Shown here: piece after piece, positions 18,147 through 27,145 of the stretch
Layout: each line of letters starts with the position of its first letter
Position numbering within the stretch: the stretch's first letter is position 1
Translations under genes and position numbers: made by a program
Origin: Bacteroidota bacterium
Lineage (GTDB): Bacteria > Bacteroidota > Bacteroidia > Bacteroidales > Lentimicrobiaceae
Reading direction: 5' to 3'
Length of the DNA: 64,000 nucleotides
Assembly: GCA_009773455.1 (NCBI GenBank)
Contig: WSXU01000001.1
Coordinates: 312,073-376,072 of the forward strand
Notes under the pieces: model-generated
Told to the model about the DNA's origin: nothing
Database searches by the model: none
The model's input: only the letters and a program-made list of their open reading frames with translations

Positions 18147-19274
18147 ATGAATAAAAAATATTTCTCAATAGTCCTCGTGATTGGCGGGTTACTGCTTGTC
18201 GGTTGCGGTTCTAAAAAAACGGTCATCGATGAAACTGAAACTAATGTTAGCGAAGAAATAACTATAACCAAAAGCCAGTTCACCAACGCAGGGATGAAAG
18301 TCGGGAACCCTGAACCAACCAAATTCCTGATGTATTTAAAGGCAAGCGGATATATCGCGGCTTCACCATCAGGCACCGCGCAGGTTTCAGTCCTGATCCC
18401 TGGGCGGATTAAAGAAATTACTGTGAATACCGGTATCAGAGTTAGTAAAGGTCAGATGCTCTGCATCATTGAAAGCACTGAATTTATCCGCCTTCAGCAG
18501 ACTTATGCTGAGTTGTGTGGCAGGTTGAAAGCAGTTGAATCTGAATATGAAAGGCAAAAGGCACTTGCAGGAGAAAACATTGCATCGCAAAAAACCTATC
18601 AGAATGCTGAAAGCGAGTACAACAGCCTTAAGGCCAGCTGTGAAGGGTTAAAAACACAATTGGGTTTGCTTGGACTGAAAACAGAAAAGACCGCCAATGG
18701 CCTGATTGTTCAGGATCTGATCATCACTGCACCCATTGATGGTTATGTAAGCGCTTTACACTCCGAGAACGGCGCATATGCTGATCCGCAAAAAATTCTA
18801 TTTGAATTGGTTGACCTGAACCAACTCCAGCTAAAACTCGCTGTATTTGAAAAGGACTTTGCCAGTTTAACAAAAGGACTGAACATCGATTTCTATAGTC
18901 CTAATAATCCGGATAAAGTATACCGCGGCACCCTGACCTCATACGGGCGTTCAATTAATCCGGAAACAAGGGCCATTACTGTAATTGGAAGTATTTTACC
19001 TGAAGACAGGGCAGGTTTGATAAATGGAATGTATCTGGAAGCAAAAATCCTTACCGGAGAAAGGGAGGTCATGGCACTGCCAGACGAAGCCATTCTGAAA
19101 TCCGGTGATGCTCATTTGGTTTTGGTTCAAAAAGCCTCCGGAAACAATAACCTGACTTTTATAAGGAAGGAAGTAAATACCGGCATCAGCATTAATGGAT
19201 TTACTGAAATACTAAACCCTGAAGGGCTTAAGCAGGTTCTTGTAAAAGGGGGGGTTAACCTGGTGATGGATTAG
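18147..19274 (+). CDS. RND efflux periplasmic adaptor lipoprotein (CzcB-like)
   Basis: A 375-residue membrane fusion protein that bridges the inner membrane pump and the outer membrane channel. The lipobox is LLLVGC, so it is a lipoprotein. The order is a barrel-sandwich half (VSVLIPGRIKEITVNTGIRV), a coiled-coil hairpin (about residues 110-180; LCGRLKAVESEYERQKALAG), the second barrel-sandwich half (LIITAPIDGYVSALHSENGA), then the beta-barrel and membrane-proximal parts. It starts 6 bp after the CzcA fusion and forms an operon with it. There is no separate CzcC gene, consistent with the fusion. The metal specificity is not visible in this subunit. Confidence 0.92.
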   Translation: MNKKYFSIVLVIGGLLLVGCGSKKTVIDETETNVSEEITITKSQFTNAGMKVGNPEPTKFLMYLKASGYIAASPSGTAQVSVLIPGRIKEITVNTGIRVSKGQMLCIIESTEFIRLQQTYAELCGRLKAVESEYERQKALAGENIASQKTYQNAESEYNSLKASCEGLKTQLGLLGLKTEKTANGLIVQDLIITAPIDGYVSALHSENGAYADPQKILFELVDLNQLQLKLAVFEKDFASLTKGLNIDFYSPNNPDKVYRGTLTSYGRSINPETRAITVIGSILPEDRAGLINGMYLEAKILTGEREVMALPDEAILKSGDAHLVLVQKASGNNNLTFIRKEVNTGISINGFTEILNPEGLKQVLVKGGVNLVMD

Positions 19275-19367
19275 CTGGAAGATATCCATCATTTACCATT
19301 CAGGCATAGAACAATGAAATGCAATAAGGTTTTCAAACAAAAAATTTGTGTAACATCGATCACTGTA

Positions 19368-19396
19368 AATCAGCCGGGATGGCCTGATTATTCTTT
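19368..19396 (+). terminator. Possible terminator after the metal efflux operon
   Basis: AATCAGCC and GGCCTGATT form a short stem with one C-C mismatch, followed by ATTCTTTC. It is weak but well placed about 95 bp after the adaptor stop and before an unrelated secreted-protein gene. Confidence 0.35.
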
Positions 19397-19480
19397 CAAC
19401 CAGTCAATATCAGCATTGGGTTTAGTCCTGACAAGCAACAACAAAGGAAGCATACAAATCTCCATGAATACCAGTTTCAG

Positions 19481-21100
19481 ATGAAAAAAATATTATTAAT
19501 ATTAGCTATGTTTTCATTTTTTGGAAGCAAGTCCTATTGCCAATCAACTTTCGGGTACGCTCTGGAACTTATTCCTGTTGTAGTTCCCGGGCTTCCCGGC
19601 CTGCATTCATATGCATTCGGTCAATACGATGGAAAATGGCTGATCATTGGTGGAAGGAAAGACGGACTACATGCCCGTCAGCCATTCAATGCATTTCCTG
19701 AATCGCAGAACAATACTGACATTTATGTGATCGATATCAATACACCACAATTCTGGACCGCATCGGTCAATTTTCTGCCATCAGGGATAAGCGAACAATT
19801 GCAGTCAACCAATATGAATTTTTATCAGGATAGCGACACACTCTACATCATTGGAGGGTATGCTTATTCCGCGTCAGTCCAGGACCACATCACATTTCCA
19901 AACCTTACCAGTATCAATGTACCGGCAACCATTCATGCCATCATTGAAGGAAATTCAATCCTTCCGTTTTTCAAGCAGATCACCGGTGAAAACTTCGCTG
20001 TAACAGGCGGTCAGCTTGGCAAAATTGACGACATGTTTTATCTGGTTGGCGGGCAGCGGTTTGATGGAAGGTATAATCCAATGGGCAACCCAACCTATAC
20101 CCAGATCTATTCGGATCAGATAAAGAAATTCAGGATCAACAACCAGGGTTCTCAATTGAGTTATTCTGATTTTTCAACCATTGTTGATCCAATCCATTTA
20201 CGAAGAAGGGATTATAATTTACTCCCACAGATTTTTACTGATGGGACCAAAGGTTATACGATTTCATCCGGTGTTTTTCAGCCTGATTCTGATCTGCCTT
20301 TCTTATATCCGGTAGACATAACAGCCGAAGGCTATACCCCTGTAACAACCTTTAATCAATATTTAAGCAACTACCACAGTGCAAAATCCTGTCTTTATGA
20401 TAGTATCAACAACAGAATGCATACCCTGTTCTTTGGTGGCATGAGTTTATATTTTTATGAGAATGGTATTCTCATGCAGGATGAGAATGTCCCCTTTGTA
20501 AAAACCATCTCTTTGCTTACAAGAAACTCCGAAAATTTGCTCAACGAATTTCAACTGCCCGTTGAAATGCCGGGATATAATGGAGCAAGTGCTGAATTTA
20601 TCCCAAATCATCATTTACCCCATTACCCCGGAGAGATCATTAAATTAAGCGAAATATCAGAAAATGATTTTATTATCGGACATATATATGGTGGCATTTC
20701 CAGCCCTTCTATGAACCCATTTACAATAAACCAGACGAATACAACCAGTGCCGACCCGACCATCTATGCTGTGAAATTAACGAACAACATTCCTCTGATT
20801 GTACAGGAGATAAATGGAAGTAATCCCTATTCAATACACATCTATCCAAACCCTGCTTCCTCAGAAATTACGTTCGAATCAAATACGGGCATACCTGAGA
20901 ATTCGTACTATCTTATCACGAATACCAAAGGACAAATTATTGACAAAGCCCCGCTAAGAACCATTCGAACCGGCACAAATAAGTATCAGGTGAAAACAGG
21001 ACTTTCAGAATTCAACCAAACCCTGATACTGACTATAGTAATTGATAATAAATACTTTATAAGTAAAAAAGTCGTAATCAATAATACAAGTCAACGGTGA
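19481..21100 (+). CDS. Kelch-repeat secreted protein with T9SS sorting domain
   Basis: A 539-residue exported protein. The signal peptide ends KSYCQ. Kelch-type blades are visible as GKWLIIGGRKDG, DTLYIIGGYAY and DMFYLVGGQRFDG, indicating a beta propeller over about residues 20-430. The C-terminal 75 residues (IYPNPASSEITFES ... TKGQIID ... FISKKVVIN) are a T9SS type A sorting domain, so it should be released or attached at the cell surface. No catalytic motif was recognised. It is monocistronic, convergent with the next gene 50 bp away. Confidence 0.8.
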   Translation: MKKILLILAMFSFFGSKSYCQSTFGYALELIPVVVPGLPGLHSYAFGQYDGKWLIIGGRKDGLHARQPFNAFPESQNNTDIYVIDINTPQFWTASVNFLPSGISEQLQSTNMNFYQDSDTLYIIGGYAYSASVQDHITFPNLTSINVPATIHAIIEGNSILPFFKQITGENFAVTGGQLGKIDDMFYLVGGQRFDGRYNPMGNPTYTQIYSDQIKKFRINNQGSQLSYSDFSTIVDPIHLRRRDYNLLPQIFTDGTKGYTISSGVFQPDSDLPFLYPVDITAEGYTPVTTFNQYLSNYHSAKSCLYDSINNRMHTLFFGGMSLYFYENGILMQDENVPFVKTISLLTRNSENLLNEFQLPVEMPGYNGASAEFIPNHHLPHYPGEIIKLSEISENDFIIGHIYGGISSPSMNPFTINQTNTTSADPTIYAVKLTNNIPLIVQEINGSNPYSIHIYPNPASSEITFESNTGIPENSYYLITNTKGQIIDKAPLRTIRTGTNKYQVKTGLSEFNQTLILTIVIDNKYFISKKVVINNTSQR

Positions 21101-21150
21101 AAACATCCTGATAGCCGGAAGAAGGATAAAACTAAACAAATTAAAACCAT

Positions 21151-21921
21151 TTATTTGGCAACCACAAAACTACCATTCCCACTACCTCCCACTACCTGAT
21201 ACAAATACAAACCATCAGGAAAATCACCAACAAAAACCTTTAAGGAACTGAAATCCGGTCCGATAGCAATGCTACGGACAATCCTTCCGTTAATATCAGT
21301 GATCAGAAGTTCACCGTCACTACCGGCCTGAAGATCATAATTCAGCGTAATCACATTTTTTGTCGGGTTTGGATAAGGAAACTTCATCCACTTTTGTTCA
21401 GAAATATCTCTGATTGTTGTCACTAAATGCCCGGGCAACGAGTATACCTTGGTATCGGCCAGTGCAGGTGTGGCTGAATAATCATAGATCCAGGCGATAA
21501 ATTTCCATGAATCACCGATGTGATCAACAAAGGCAGCACTGGCGCCGCTTACCGTTACCAGCACCTGCCCATTTTCGTTAGCAACCCGGGTTTCATAAAC
21601 AACGGAGCTACCCGAAATGAGATAATAGGTGTATGAAAATTCTATCAAAGCATCCGTATTGAACAAACCATCTGTAACATGCTGCAGGTTGTTGATGGTT
21701 ACTCCTCCTGAGGGAACCTGGAGGTTCACCGTTTTGTAAAGCGAGTGATCAGCATTGTAAAGCCTGCAACGATAGTTTGAAGCCTCCAGAAGGGCATATT
21801 TTTCATCCTGAAATTCGAGGTGTGCAACAACGCCCTGCCCGTCATAGGAATGTTCAAGGGTAACCTGGGCTCCGGCCCGCAGAAAACCCAGTACTGCAAT
21901 GAGGAAAATGACTTTTTTCAT
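21151..21921 (-). CDS. Small T9SS-secreted protein, unknown function
   Basis: A 256-residue exported protein. The start at 21921 places a clean signal peptide (MKKVIFLIAVLGFLRAGAQ) at the N-terminus; the frame is open 19 codons further upstream, but that would bury it. The middle has no recognised domain. The last 75 residues (FPYPNPTKNVITLNYDLQAG ... LLITDINGRIVRSI ... GLYLYQVVGG) are a T9SS type A sorting domain. A TATCTTTG promoter element is positioned 17 nt before the chosen ATG, which supports it. Confidence 0.82.
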   Translation of the reverse strand: MKKVIFLIAVLGFLRAGAQVTLEHSYDGQGVVAHLEFQDEKYALLEASNYRCRLYNADHSLYKTVNLQVPSGGVTINNLQHVTDGLFNTDALIEFSYTYYLISGSSVVYETRVANENGQVLVTVSGASAAFVDHIGDSWKFIAWIYDYSATPALADTKVYSLPGHLVTTIRDISEQKWMKFPYPNPTKNVITLNYDLQAGSDGELLITDINGRIVRSIAIGPDFSSLKVFVGDFPDGLYLYQVVGGSGNGSFVVAK

Positions 21922-21937
21922 ACAAGTGGAATTCGGG

Positions 21938-21945
21938 CAAAGATA
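21938..21945 (-). promoter_or_regulatory. -7 element (TATCTTTG) of the T9SS gene at 21921
   Basis: The minus strand reads TATCTTTGCCCGAATTC, close to the lysS and pgi upstream sequences (TATCTTTGCCG-). It matches TAnnTTTG and sits 17 nt before the start codon. No -33 box was found. Confidence 0.48.
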
Positions 21946-22121
21946 AAAAAGCTTCAATATCTGACGCCGGATTTCCAACCCTATTTAAGGGTACAATGAA
22001 AAGGTTTGTCAGTGATATAATAGATATATTCCGGGATTTTGCTAATTCAGAACAATCATCCCTTGTTCGTCTGACATTCCCGGTCTTCCACAATTACCTT
22101 CAATAAATAGGTTGTCAATGA

Positions 22122-23045
22122 TTACCGGGTCTGCAAATCCCTGAGCAGCATTTTAACTGCCTCTTCGGGCGTGAGAGGCTGATAACCGAAACGGGTGTTG
22201 AATTTACTACTGTTGAAGAAATAATCCCTGTCGTATTGGTAAGCCATTTCCTTCAGTTCCTTCATTACCGGAATAAAAAGTCCGAGCAATCCAAGCATCC
22301 AATCGGGCAACGCGGTGATCCCGGGTTTAACGTTCATTTCTTTGGCGAAAAGACCAATCCAGTCCTTACCGGTAAGCCTTTCGGCGGAAGTCGGCAGATG
22401 CCATACTTCACCATAGGCATCCGGTGTATTGCCGAGCATGGCTGTACCCCTGGCAGCATCCAGGGTATGCGTAAAACTGTGTATTTTATCTGTCCTTGAA
22501 AACCAGTTGGCTTTTTTGCCCTTTAAAAAGTTCTTATAAACCACTTCAACAAGGGTACTATTGGTTGTACCGATAAAGTCCGCTGAACGGGCGATCAGTG
22601 CTTTCAGCCGGCCTGATTCCATTTCCTTTTTCAACATGGCTTCAATCCTTGCCCTCACCTCTCCTTTTTTACTGGTAGGCCTAATGGGAGTGTCCTCGGT
22701 CATATTGCCCATGTAGTCACGGTCGTACATATAAACATTATCGAAAAACACCAGGCTGGCATTGTGCCTCTTACAGCTATCCGTTACATTTCGCATAATG
22801 ACCGGCCATTGGGCCTGCCATACCTTTATATTATATTCCAGACCTACGGTCAGGTAAACGATTTCAGATCCGGCCACAGCGAGGTCAACCTGTTCAGGAT
22901 TGGTCAGATCGGCCTTCATAAGCTGGTCAGAGGGATTCACTGCTTTGGGATTCCTGCCAACCAGCCGAATTTCGCTGGTATATGCTTTGAGTTCGGAGGC
23001 GAGGCTTTTACCAACGGCACCACCGGCACCAAGGATTGTTTGCAT
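22122..23045 (-). CDS. NAD(P)-dependent epimerase/SDR-type protein
   Basis: A 307-residue extended short-chain-dehydrogenase-like protein. The N-terminal dinucleotide loop is ILGAGGAVGKSLASEL (GxxGxxG), then a basic residue after the second strand (LVGRNPK) that may favour NADP, and VYLTVGLEYNIKVWQAQWPV. The classical YxxxK catalytic pair is not clear: the region FFDNVYMYDRDYMG stands in its place. It may therefore be an atypical (NmrA-like) redox sensor or reductase. It is monocistronic on the minus strand. The substrate is unknown. Confidence 0.78.
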   Translation of the reverse strand: MQTILGAGGAVGKSLASELKAYTSEIRLVGRNPKAVNPSDQLMKADLTNPEQVDLAVAGSEIVYLTVGLEYNIKVWQAQWPVIMRNVTDSCKRHNASLVFFDNVYMYDRDYMGNMTEDTPIRPTSKKGEVRARIEAMLKKEMESGRLKALIARSADFIGTTNSTLVEVVYKNFLKGKKANWFSRTDKIHSFTHTLDAARGTAMLGNTPDAYGEVWHLPTSAERLTGKDWIGLFAKEMNVKPGITALPDWMLGLLGLFIPVMKELKEMAYQYDRDYFFNSSKFNTRFGYQPLTPEEAVKMLLRDLQTR

Positions 23046-23248
23046 TTTTGAATGATTTTAATTTAATAAACAATCAATTTCCAATCAGGTTTTCAAATGT
23101 TCTAAAGAGTTTTGATTTTACCTGATGGTGCAAAACTGCAACCCATCTTGCTGAATAACAATTGAAAAATGGCAAACAAACGATTTAAGGGGATGAACAG
23201 AAGAAAAAACCGGATAAGTGGTGAATTCACATTATTTACCATGAAAAC

Positions 23249-23280
23249 AAAAAAAGAGACTGCCTTATTCCGACAGTCTC
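23249..23280 (-). terminator. Rho-independent terminator of the metallopeptidase gene
   Basis: On the minus strand GAGACTG (23280-23274) pairs with CAGTCTC (23262-23256), followed by seven Ts. It lies 21 bp after the stop of the gene ending at 23302. Confidence 0.87.
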
Positions 23281-23301
23281 CGTGATTATATTGCAACCTG
23301 A

Positions 23302-25353
23302 TTATTTCAACGCCTTCAACGCCTCTGTTGCAGCATTCAGGGTTGGTTCAATGGAAATTTCCCTGCCCACAGCACCTTTCATCCATTGCTGGGGGATCAG
23401 CCGGCCCTGGGTGTACATCCTGTCAAATTCGGCTGCCAGTGGTTTTCCCTTGACCTGCTGCTCAACCTGGAACTCGATGAGGTGACCCATCGGATAGTTT
23501 GAGAGGTAAAGCGGATTATCGATCATGTGTGAATAAATGGCCAGGATCGGCTCATCCTTTCCGCCCATGATACCAGCGTAATACTTATTCCAGACCTCTT
23601 TGGCTGCTGAAATTACGGCTTCTTTCAGCTGTGCCGGGGTAGCTTCCGGATTTTCGTACATCCATTTCCACACTTTCATGTCGACCAGTGAAACTCCCAT
23701 AATTTCGTAACATGACCAGAAATTATCAAGCGCCATCATGTAATCCTTTTTAGGATCGGCATTGGGCATGCCCAGCAGTTCAAGATCGCGTTTCTGAAAA
23801 AGGAAAGCTACAGCTTCGGTAAATGAAGTATTGGGAACACCCTGAAGCATAAAGTAATCCACATCGTTCATAGTTACTGTCTGCTCAACGTTGTGTCCGA
23901 ATTCATGAACAGCAATGTTATACCCTTTGTAATCCATCCCTTTTTCGTTGATGCGGGTACGCAAATGGGCGAAGTCGTTGCGCATCTCAGCACCCCAGGC
24001 ATGACCTGAACCCCGGGCAGGATCAACTTTAATCAGGGAAGTGATGGCGACAGCCTTTTCTTTTGTCCAGCCAAGCTTTACCAGGATATTGGAAAGATCA
24101 GCCTCAAAGGCTTTGGGGTTGGGATATTTTTTCGAAGTAATCGCTGTAAGTTGTTCCTCAGGAACGCCTCCGCGTGATTTGAATCCATTATACCAGATAT
24201 CAAAAGGTTCCAGTGGCCTGCCCAACTGCTGGCTGATATAGGCTGCGACTTCCTTCACCTTTGGTGATGACACAAATTCGGTAAACAGGCGCTCAACGTC
24301 CTCCTGAGGAATTTCCATGCCACCTTCAAATGCGCGTTGGATAAATGTGGGTAAATTGGGACTGTATGCATCAACGGATTTCATTACATGAAAATTCCCG
24401 AGCAGTACTTCGTAGCGCTTGTCGGGTTCCGGTGTAGCAGATACTTCTTTTCCATCTTTGAATATCTTGTTATCAACCGGATTCCAGGCATATTCATCCT
24501 TGTTGATGACCTGCTGAGGAATGCTCTGATCAATAATGTGTTTCATTACACTGTAGATCATGCGCTGCTTCTCGATTCCTTTCTCTCCTGCATAGTTAGA
24601 TTTCAGTTCATCGCGCAGACCCCAGTGGGTGATCAGTTTCATATCAGCAGGGAATGGAAACTGGCCGTCAGCTGTCATCAATTTGCCCATATAAATATTA
24701 TAGTCCGAAATATAGGCATCGGCTTCTGTCAATGTCTGGGATACCCTGAGATTGATATCCGCCGGAATCCTGGAAGTAAAAAGATCACCCATCCTTGCAT
24801 AGGCCCATTCCAGTCTGCTCCATGTTTCACCTTTCTCTGTTTTCTCTTTCAGCGAATAATACGGGAAATTCAGGACAGTAAGAAAGGCAATTTTATTGTT
24901 AAAGAAATCATCATCGAGATGAGCTGAAGCATCGTAACTGCCGAACATCATATCCACCGGTTCAATTTCGGGGCCGGTAATCTGAATCGGTTCCTTCAGC
25001 AATAAGTCCATTTTATTAAAATAACCCCTGAAAATCTCAAAATTACGTTCCAGTTTACTATAAAGTGTCTTTAATGCTGAATCACTTGCGACAAAATTCT
25101 CTTTACAGAATTTTTCAAAGTCAGCCGCAGTGCCATCACTTTCGCGCCAGAGGGCAGCTACCTGGCCAACACCCCTTTCGATACGGAATCTGGCAGACTC
25201 ACCGAGAGAGTCGGTCAGGGCTTTGGTTACTTTTTCCACGGTCGGATTTTCGATGAATAGTTTAACGGTTTCAGTGGCAGCCGGTTGTTTTTTACCGCAG
25301 CCACCAACAGCAATCAGAGTTGCCATTGTCATGATAATGATGGATTTACGCAT
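23302..25353 (-). CDS. HEFGH-type zinc metallopeptidase, lipoprotein
   Basis: A 683-residue lipoprotein (lipobox LIAVGGC). The zinc site is HEFGHNVEQ, followed about 35 residues later by TEAVAFLFQ, the glutamate third ligand of a gluzincin, as in M3-like peptidases. The N-terminal 450 residues are mostly helical, like the long channel-forming part of M3 oligopeptidases. It is probably an envelope-anchored oligopeptidase. The gene is monocistronic with a strong terminator. A TACATTTG element precedes it, divergent from ubiE. The family assignment beyond gluzincin is uncertain. Confidence 0.83.
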   Translation of the reverse strand: MRKSIIIMTMATLIAVGGCGKKQPAATETVKLFIENPTVEKVTKALTDSLGESARFRIERGVGQVAALWRESDGTAADFEKFCKENFVASDSALKTLYSKLERNFEIFRGYFNKMDLLLKEPIQITGPEIEPVDMMFGSYDASAHLDDDFFNNKIAFLTVLNFPYYSLKEKTEKGETWSRLEWAYARMGDLFTSRIPADINLRVSQTLTEADAYISDYNIYMGKLMTADGQFPFPADMKLITHWGLRDELKSNYAGEKGIEKQRMIYSVMKHIIDQSIPQQVINKDEYAWNPVDNKIFKDGKEVSATPEPDKRYEVLLGNFHVMKSVDAYSPNLPTFIQRAFEGGMEIPQEDVERLFTEFVSSPKVKEVAAYISQQLGRPLEPFDIWYNGFKSRGGVPEEQLTAITSKKYPNPKAFEADLSNILVKLGWTKEKAVAITSLIKVDPARGSGHAWGAEMRNDFAHLRTRINEKGMDYKGYNIAVHEFGHNVEQTVTMNDVDYFMLQGVPNTSFTEAVAFLFQKRDLELLGMPNADPKKDYMMALDNFWSCYEIMGVSLVDMKVWKWMYENPEATPAQLKEAVISAAKEVWNKYYAGIMGGKDEPILAIYSHMIDNPLYLSNYPMGHLIEFQVEQQVKGKPLAAEFDRMYTQGRLIPQQWMKGAVGREISIEPTLNAATEALKALK

Positions 25354-25377
25354 GATACTTTAGGTTTAAAAGTGATA

Positions 25378-25385
25378 CAAATGTA
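25378..25385 (-). promoter_or_regulatory. -7 element (TACATTTG) of the metallopeptidase gene
   Basis: The minus strand reads TACATTTG, matching TAnnTTTG, 25 nt before the ATG at 25353. It lies in the divergent gap shared with ubiE. No -33 box is visible. Confidence 0.45.
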
Positions 25386-25525
25386 TGGTAAAAAAGAACG
25401 AATGGTATAATGGTGTGATGGATTGTTATCAAATGAGGAAAAATTCCCATAACCTTTAAAAACCAAGCCCAGGCAGGATTGCTAAAGATTTGAAATATTG
25501 GAACTTTGTTACTTTGGAACTTCCT

Positions 25526-25533
25526 TATCTTTG
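25526..25533 (+). promoter_or_regulatory. -7 element (TATCTTTG) of ubiE
   Basis: TATCTTTG matches the consensus, and a TTTG at 25505-25508 lies 17 nt upstream, slightly short of the usual 19. The ATG follows after only 8 nt, so the transcript would be nearly leaderless. Confidence 0.5.
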
Positions 25534-25541
25534 CAAGTCCT

Positions 25542-26276
25542 ATGAAAAACGAGACCATGTTCCGCGACGAGACGGGCTTCCGCCCCACCCAGAAAATATT
25601 TACCGATGTTCCGCCCAGATACGACATACTTAACCGCATTCTTACCCTGAATATGGATGAGGGCTGGCGCAGAAAAACAGCCGTCCGGGTGCTTGAGAAA
25701 AATCCTTCACGTATACTGGATCTTTGCTGTGGAACAGCCGATCTTACCATGCACATTGCCCGGAATGCCGAAACATCGGCCGAGATTTACGGACTAGATT
25801 TTAGTCACACCATGCTGGAGCGTGCCCGTGAAAAGGTAGCTGTTTTCGGGGAAGGAAGGGTCAGACTGGTACAGGGTGATGCAGGCAATATGCCTTTTGA
25901 GGATAATTTTTTCGACGCCATCGGCATTTCGTTCGGATTCCGTAACCTCACCTTTGAGAATCCTGACGCACAGCTCCACATCAGTGAAATATTCAGGGTA
26001 CTGAAACCCGGAGGAAGGTTTGTCATCGTTGAAACCAGCCAGCCATCGAACAGTTTTATCCGGTGGGGCTATCATCAGTACATGAAATACTTTACTGCCC
26101 CCTTGGGCGGTCTGGTCTCGGGCAACCGTCCGGCATATGATTACCTCGCCTATTCGGGTAATCATTACTGGTCGATACCTGAGCTATCGGATATCCTGTT
26201 GAAGGCAGGTTTCAGCAAAGCTACAGGCACCCCTTTGCTCATGGGGGTGTCGGCAATTATGGTTGCGGAAAAATGA
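25542..26276 (+). CDS. ubiE: Demethylmenaquinone methyltransferase (UbiE/MenG)
   Basis: A 244-residue SAM-dependent methyltransferase that makes menaquinone from demethylmenaquinone in the last step of quinone synthesis. The family N-terminus is FTDVPPRYDILNRILTLNMD and the SAM motif I is ILDLCCGTADL. Later motifs are DAIGISFGFRNL and EIFRVLKPGGRFVIVE. The ATG at 25542 matches the family's usual start (just before the FRDETGFRPTQKIF segment); an upstream in-frame alternative at 25506 would overlap the promoter. In Bacteroidota the menaquinone role is expected. Convergent with the next gene. Confidence 0.95.
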   Translation: MKNETMFRDETGFRPTQKIFTDVPPRYDILNRILTLNMDEGWRRKTAVRVLEKNPSRILDLCCGTADLTMHIARNAETSAEIYGLDFSHTMLERAREKVAVFGEGRVRLVQGDAGNMPFEDNFFDAIGISFGFRNLTFENPDAQLHISEIFRVLKPGGRFVIVETSQPSNSFIRWGYHQYMKYFTAPLGGLVSGNRPAYDYLAYSGNHYWSIPELSDILLKAGFSKATGTPLLMGVSAIMVAEK

Positions 26277-26332
26277 GCGCTGACAGAAACCGATCCCTGA
26301 ACTACCGGAAAGATGTGTTCCGGACAAGAGTA

Positions 26333-27019
26333 CTATACCAATTTCCGTTCTGACACCAGGTTCATGATCATCCCGACCATTTCATGGTGAGACACTGTGC
26401 TGCAGTTAAAGGTAAGATCAAACAACTGTTCGATGGGTTCTGCCCACTTCACGTAATCCCTGAAAATCTTATACCGTTTGTGGTCGATCTCGGTAAGTTG
26501 TTTAAAGGCTTCTTCCCTTTTCAGGCTGTGACGCTGCATTAAAGAATTCAGACGCCATTCGATGGGTGCAATCAGATGAATATGAATGGCCGGGGTCAGC
26601 CCGTGTGTAATGGCGGCTCCTCCCCGTCCAACAATGATGGCATGGCCGCTTTGAGCGGCATTGGTTACAACCGACGCGACAGTCTGACGGATTTTCCGGT
26701 CGCTTTTGTAGTATTTTGAAGACAGGGCACTCATTACTTCATCAATTTGTGTCCTGTCAATGGCTCCGGAGATGTTGCTGATGATTTCAGGATCCATATT
26801 CAGTTCCTTTGCAGCATCAAAAATGATCTCCTTGTTCATAATCCGCCATTGTTTTCCACTCATATCAAGCTCCTTTTTCAGCATATCAGCCAAAAGGTTG
26901 GCCTGACAACCAAATTCCCGGGAGATTGTAATAAAAGGATCAGTTCCCATGGGCCTGACAATTCCGGCCTGTTTTCTGTCGAAACTCTCAGCCATTAATT
27001 TAAGCAGAAGATTATCCAT
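26333..27019 (-). CDS. Cytidylate kinase-like family protein
   Basis: A 228-residue protein of the cytidylate-kinase-like family (AAA-type NMP kinase relatives). It starts ITISREFGCQANLLADMLKK, where the typical ITISREFGSGG P-loop is altered to GCQAN. It then shows a lid-like region (SDRKIRQTVASVV) and IIVGRGGAAIT. Because the P-loop is changed, kinase activity on CMP is doubtful, and it is distinct from housekeeping Cmk. It is monocistronic, next to pgi on the same strand but separated from it by pgi's terminator. Confidence 0.83.
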   Translation of the reverse strand: MDNLLLKLMAESFDRKQAGIVRPMGTDPFITISREFGCQANLLADMLKKELDMSGKQWRIMNKEIIFDAAKELNMDPEIISNISGAIDRTQIDEVMSALSSKYYKSDRKIRQTVASVVTNAAQSGHAIIVGRGGAAITHGLTPAIHIHLIAPIEWRLNSLMQRHSLKREEAFKQLTEIDHKRYKIFRDYVKWAEPIEQLFDLTFNCSTVSHHEMVGMIMNLVSERKLV

Positions 27020-27086
27020 GGTTTTCGGTTTTATAATTGGTTAAATATAGGAATTTTTATATAGAAATCAAAATTATAAAACACAA

Positions 27087-27126
27087 TAAAAAACAAAATC
27101 CTGTCTGTTGATCTCAGACAGGATTT
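27087..27126 (-). terminator. Rho-independent terminator of pgi
   Basis: Perfect 12-bp arms AAATCCTGTCTG and CAGACAGGATTT (27096-27107 and 27115-27126) with a 7-nt loop. On the minus strand they are followed by TGTTTTTT. It lies 20 bp after the pgi stop. Confidence 0.9.
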
Positions 27127-27145
27127 CGGATAATATAAATAAATA